DNA of 64,000 nt, from assembly GCF_003945595.2 (NCBI RefSeq), contig NW_024104443.1:1922001-1986000 (forward strand), in the 5' to 3' direction. Within the stretch, counting starts at the first letter, position 1. The number at the start of each line of letters is the position of its first letter. The DNA comes from Pipra filicauda (Eukaryota; Chordata; Aves; Passeriformes; Pipridae). The notes under the pieces are model-generated. The model did no database searches, was not told where the DNA came from, and saw only the letters and a list, made by a program, of their open reading frames with translations. The translations under genes and the position numbers were made by a program. Positions 60,101 to 64,000 of the stretch are shown in pieces.

Positions 60101-63100
60101 CATAGGAAAGACAAAATGAGAAAGTTAAGGAGCAGTTAAATACTTACTTAGTCTCACTATCTAAATGTGAGGTGTTGTATTTTGTGTACTACATTTTCAG
60201 TGGGCTCATCTGCCAATACAACTCACAGACATTTGCTTTCTCTTAGCATGAATAGGGACGTTATCCCCCGTTTCTAACTTCATGTTAGAAACTGAGACAG
60301 AGAGATTAAGATCAACAGTGTCTGCTAAAATTAGGATGATTCGGTTTGAACCAGGCAAAACCTGACAATACCCTGAAATATTTCCCACACTTGAATGAAC
60401 CATAATTTATATTGTTTTCATCATCTCAGCACTTCAGAGATCCAGATTAGAGCATCTCAGGTCAGGCATTAAAAAAGTGATCCACAGCTACCAGAGTAGA
60501 ATATCATAGATATGATTTGCTTAAACTGACAATTTTTTTTTAACTCTTGAGAACTTCTATCTCATTCACTGTACCTCTTTAATTTTTTTTTTTTTTAAAG
60601 AATGTTCTTTAATACATATGTTGGATCATTTCCAAAGCAGGTTTGTCTTGTGAACTGGATGAATTGGGATACTTTTAATCTGTCCTCTATACATTATGAT
60701 ATAGTTTATAATGCAATTAGCCTATCAGTATACCTCCTGTTCAGCTATATGCAACACGAAACTGATAAGTCAGCTAACCATTTTGTACACAGAGATTTAA
60801 TGATCCTTTGCAGATGAGTATTTTTATTGCTGATCTTGTGGGAATCAAATGAGCAAATGTCTCTTGAGCAAGTAATGTCTTACACAGAATGTGAAGCTCT
60901 AACTGCAGATTTCTTCTTCTCTGTTTGATCTGGTAATAATAACTACCTATATGATTCCATTGTGGACAGATTCTGAACATGGACTTTCTGCTATTTTCAC
61001 TGGGTTGAAGAAGTAGACTTTAAGAGAGCTTGAATGTCTCTCCTTTTCCTGTAGTCATATTTGGAGCTGCACTGCAGATGCAATCAAAGATGGGTGATAC
61101 AAATCCTTCTGTATAACAACTAAATTTTAGTGTTAGCATCAAGGCAAAATAGAAGACCAAAGTGACACATTCTACCCTTCCAGATTCTCTGAATCATCTC
61201 CTAGAGGACATCAGAATGTCTTTCAGCTTATCCTGTATCTTCTAAATATTCTGTTAATATTTGCTCTGCTAATGCTAGCAAAAGGTATTCTCAGTTTTCT
61301 GTTTTGCCTTTGATTCCTTGGTATTTTTTCTTTCAAGATGGCTAGGAGGTTTTGGTATGCTTTATGAATCATCTCTGTAGCCTGCAAAATGGACAGGACT
61401 TTGTGCAGCTTTGTGGATATAAAATACCATCTGGGGCTCTACACTGAACTGAAGGTCTTCCCAACAGGCAAAATTTTCTACCCTGAGAAGAAAGACCTGG
61501 GGAAAGGGACAAACTGATCAGAGAACCTTGAAATGTCTTTCTTTCAGCTGCTTCCTGAAAAGGTGGGGCAAATGCTGGTGACAGAAAAAAATCAGAGAAT
61601 ATGTTCAATACACCTTGAGTCCTCTGTTAGCAGCAATAACAAAACAGCATATGGCAAAGTGTGAGGCCATGGCAGCTTATTTTTCTCCGGCAGTCTGCTT
61701 CCCTATTTAGCATCTAGGAACAGGTCTGACAAGATGCTGGTTCCCACAGAGAAAAAGGACTACAGTTACAGTCCAAATCTGTATAATTCACTGATTATTA
61801 CTGAGTTATCTCTTTAAGTTTGTTCAGTAGTCTGTTTGCCTGCCTGCCTGCTTTCAATAAGCTGAAAGCTCGTGGTTGGCATGAACATACACATGCATAT
61901 GTACGTTCTGTGTGCACATCCAGACTATCATGATTAAAAGGCCAACATTTTGTTTTGTTCTGGGAGGACCCTTTCAATGTCGAACCACTGTATTTTCCTT
62001 CTGCTCCAGAGATAAGTTTTATTCAGCTAGATTTAAAAGAAAATGTCCGGCTTTATATTTGAATCCTGATTTGACACTCATGACTCTCAGACTAGTGATA
62101 CTTCCTTTGTAAGAATCCACTTGAATATACAGGTGATGATAATGGCATTCCAAAATCAAGTATCCTTTCTGTAAGACACTGTCTGTTACTGATGATTCAT
62201 TGTGTATGGATTGTGCCACATACTGGTTCACTTACAATGAGTTGAAAGGAAAGCTAGAGGACTAGCCATCAAAGAAGATTGTAGACTAGCTAAGTAACAC
62301 TTTTTTCCCCCATGTACTTTCAAAGACTTTTCTCCTTTCTCTTTTTCATTCTTAAAATACAGATTTTACTGACTGCTGTTTACTGAGCATTATCACTGTT
62401 GTAAATGGTATAACCAAATTGGAAGCTGATCTTTGGTTTTGATTGTAAGCTATTGTTGATTGTCTAGGTACAATTGATTCTTTTGCATACAACAATTAGT
62501 AGCTTTGGGGGATTTAGGTTAGACCTTTGGTGTTTTACTGAGATCCTTGAATAGTGTGGAGAGGGTGAATGAGGAAGTAAAAACACTTCTATGAGGAAAA
62601 ATGCACAACATAAAACTTTTCTCTGAAACAGCCAAAACAGATAGCAATTAAAATCTGAAAGGTATATTTCTTAAACAACCTGTAACATATCTTCTGTATA
62701 TTTTATAAATACCATTATCAAGTAAATTAGCTATTTTTTAATTAAAGTACTCAATGAATTTAATAGTTATATATTTTTCTAAGGTGAAACGTATACCAAT
62801 GCTTTTTACTTTATTTACAAGAAGTGAAGACTCAAAAATTTCCATATGTCCAAATGTTTCAGATCTGTTCCCTGTTTACCCACTCTATTCCCCCTAATTA
62901 GGCCTTCCTTTTCTCGTGTTTTGTCAGTGTTATAAGGAACAATTAGATTTACATCCAAAAGCTAATTTGAATGCAGTTTGAATCATGAAACTGACATAAC
63001 TGAAACTATTAGAGAGCTTGTTATTTACAGAAAGATTTTTGTTTAAGTATTCAGATCTGCCACTAGTTATGTATTTATATTCCTGAATTTAGACTCACAA

Positions 63101-64000
63101 CTAAAAAGTTGGTAATACAAAAACAATGGAGAAAAATTGAGCAAACAGCTGATAGGACTTCCTGGTATAACTGATGAATGAGTAATGGGTCAATAAGATT
63201 AAAGCTATGCTACATCACAGACTCAAGATAATCTTACTAATCTTTCTCATAGTGTCAGGTAAGAGCTGATTGTAAAAGGAATATATTTTCTGAAATGAAA
63301 CCCTGAATATTCAGAATTTTAGAATGAAGAAATAACTGAGGGGTTTTTTTTTGTTTGCTTGTTTTGATTATATACTTTATCACATAAGATAAAACGGGGG
63401 GAATATAGTGTGCAGAAGCCTGGGAATTATCAGAGTTTCATATGGGTTTATATTCAGATACTTATATTTGATTCACTGACTCTGATTAACTCTGAGGAGA
63501 TAGATACTCCCCAATTTGTATCACAGTTCATCACTGATCTGTTTCAATTTAAGTGACACACTGTGGTGCTGGCTATCTTGGCCATTCAATAAATTCATAG
63601 TTTAATTCTTTTAATGTAGTGAGCAAAGTTATTGTCAAGTGTGAATGCACTTGACTTTTAAAATTTTGATAACAAGAATGGATTTTTCTCACTTGGACTA
63701 GAAAATGCTAAAATTTACTCTCTAGTCTTCTTTCTCTCCTGAGATGGTTCTGCTTTTCTTACCTAAACATTTAGAAGAGGATCAGACACTTGAATTCTGG
63801 TAATGAAAATTGCCTCCACGATTTTACTGAAACAGTAGTAAATACTGAAAATTAGGATACTAGTAGGAGAAAAGCAGGAGTGATTGAGTCATAAGGATTA
63901 TGGAATATATGGATAAAAACAGTTTAGGAGGTTAGAGATCATCAGGACAGGCCCATAACAAGAGAAAAAAGTGTGAGATTTTAAGGCTCTAGTGAGTGAC
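57186..64000. other. Long AT-rich unique stretch to the window end
   Basis: No gene or repeat family recognised in about 6.8 kb. Open frames stay below 90 codons. Simple features: A15 at 57728-57742, an imperfect ATATCT repeat near 59797-59818, a T-rich run near 60582-60597 and three TGCC units near 61840. At 58780-58790 GAAACCGAAAC matches the core of an interferon-stimulated response element. Confidence 0.5.

Noticed and set aside
1..64000. tRNA, rRNA, U-snRNA, CRISPR arrays and prokaryotic or phage systems
   Set aside because: I looked for characteristic conserved motifs and regularly spaced repeats on both strands and found none; the sequence is clearly avian nuclear DNA.

Overview
The window reads as avian, most likely songbird, nuclear DNA from a gene-poor region (intergenic or deep intronic). 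Three things support this. Many CR1 LINE fragments carry the bird-type 3' terminus built on the octamer ATTCTATG. Several solo LTRs resemble bird endogenous retroviruses. A broken, intron-bearing gene of the ITPRIPL1-like (Mab-21 domain) family, which I recall as multicopy in passerines, lies near 19-20.5 kb. I see no intact host gene, structural RNA, CRISPR array, operon or prokaryotic feature. Almost all short open frames are chance frames or fall inside repeats. Family names come from pattern memory of consensus sequences, not from a search.

Layout. 1-2.3 kb: no recognised feature. 2.3-3.3 kb: minus-strand CR1 with a C-rich expansion inside it. 3.3-13.9 kb: AT-rich unique sequence with one perfect 26-bp palindrome. 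14-15 kb: a young CR1 3' end next to a much older CR1 reverse transcriptase relic. 15-18.3 kb: unique.

18.3-26 kb is the busy part. In order it holds a minus CR1, a G+C-rich upstream block, the ITPRIPL1-like pseudogene, an LTR that truncates it and is itself split by a CR1, and a second copy of the upstream block amplified in tandem. A CR1 3' end and a perfect 68-bp direct repeat follow; the second repeat copy lies 2.8 kb away, and between the copies are a CR1, a solo LTR and another CR1. This looks like an assembled patch of multicopy DNA dropped into an AT-rich background.

26-37.4 kb: unique sequence with CR1 remnants, microsatellites and small inverted repeats. 37.4-38.5 kb: the best preserved CR1, a 5'-truncated copy whose reverse transcriptase frame is still open for about 339 codons. 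41-47 kb: a CR1 3' end and two decayed LTR pieces. 52.9-53.6 kb: an LTR fused to a long polypyrimidine tract. 55.7-57.2 kb: a pentanucleotide repeat, a CR1 stub and a large solo LTR. 57.2-64 kb: unique.

There is no pathway here. The relationships are nesting and order of insertion. The observations most worth following are the ITPRIPL1-like copy with its repeated upstream block, the 68-bp direct repeat, and the open CR1 frame.
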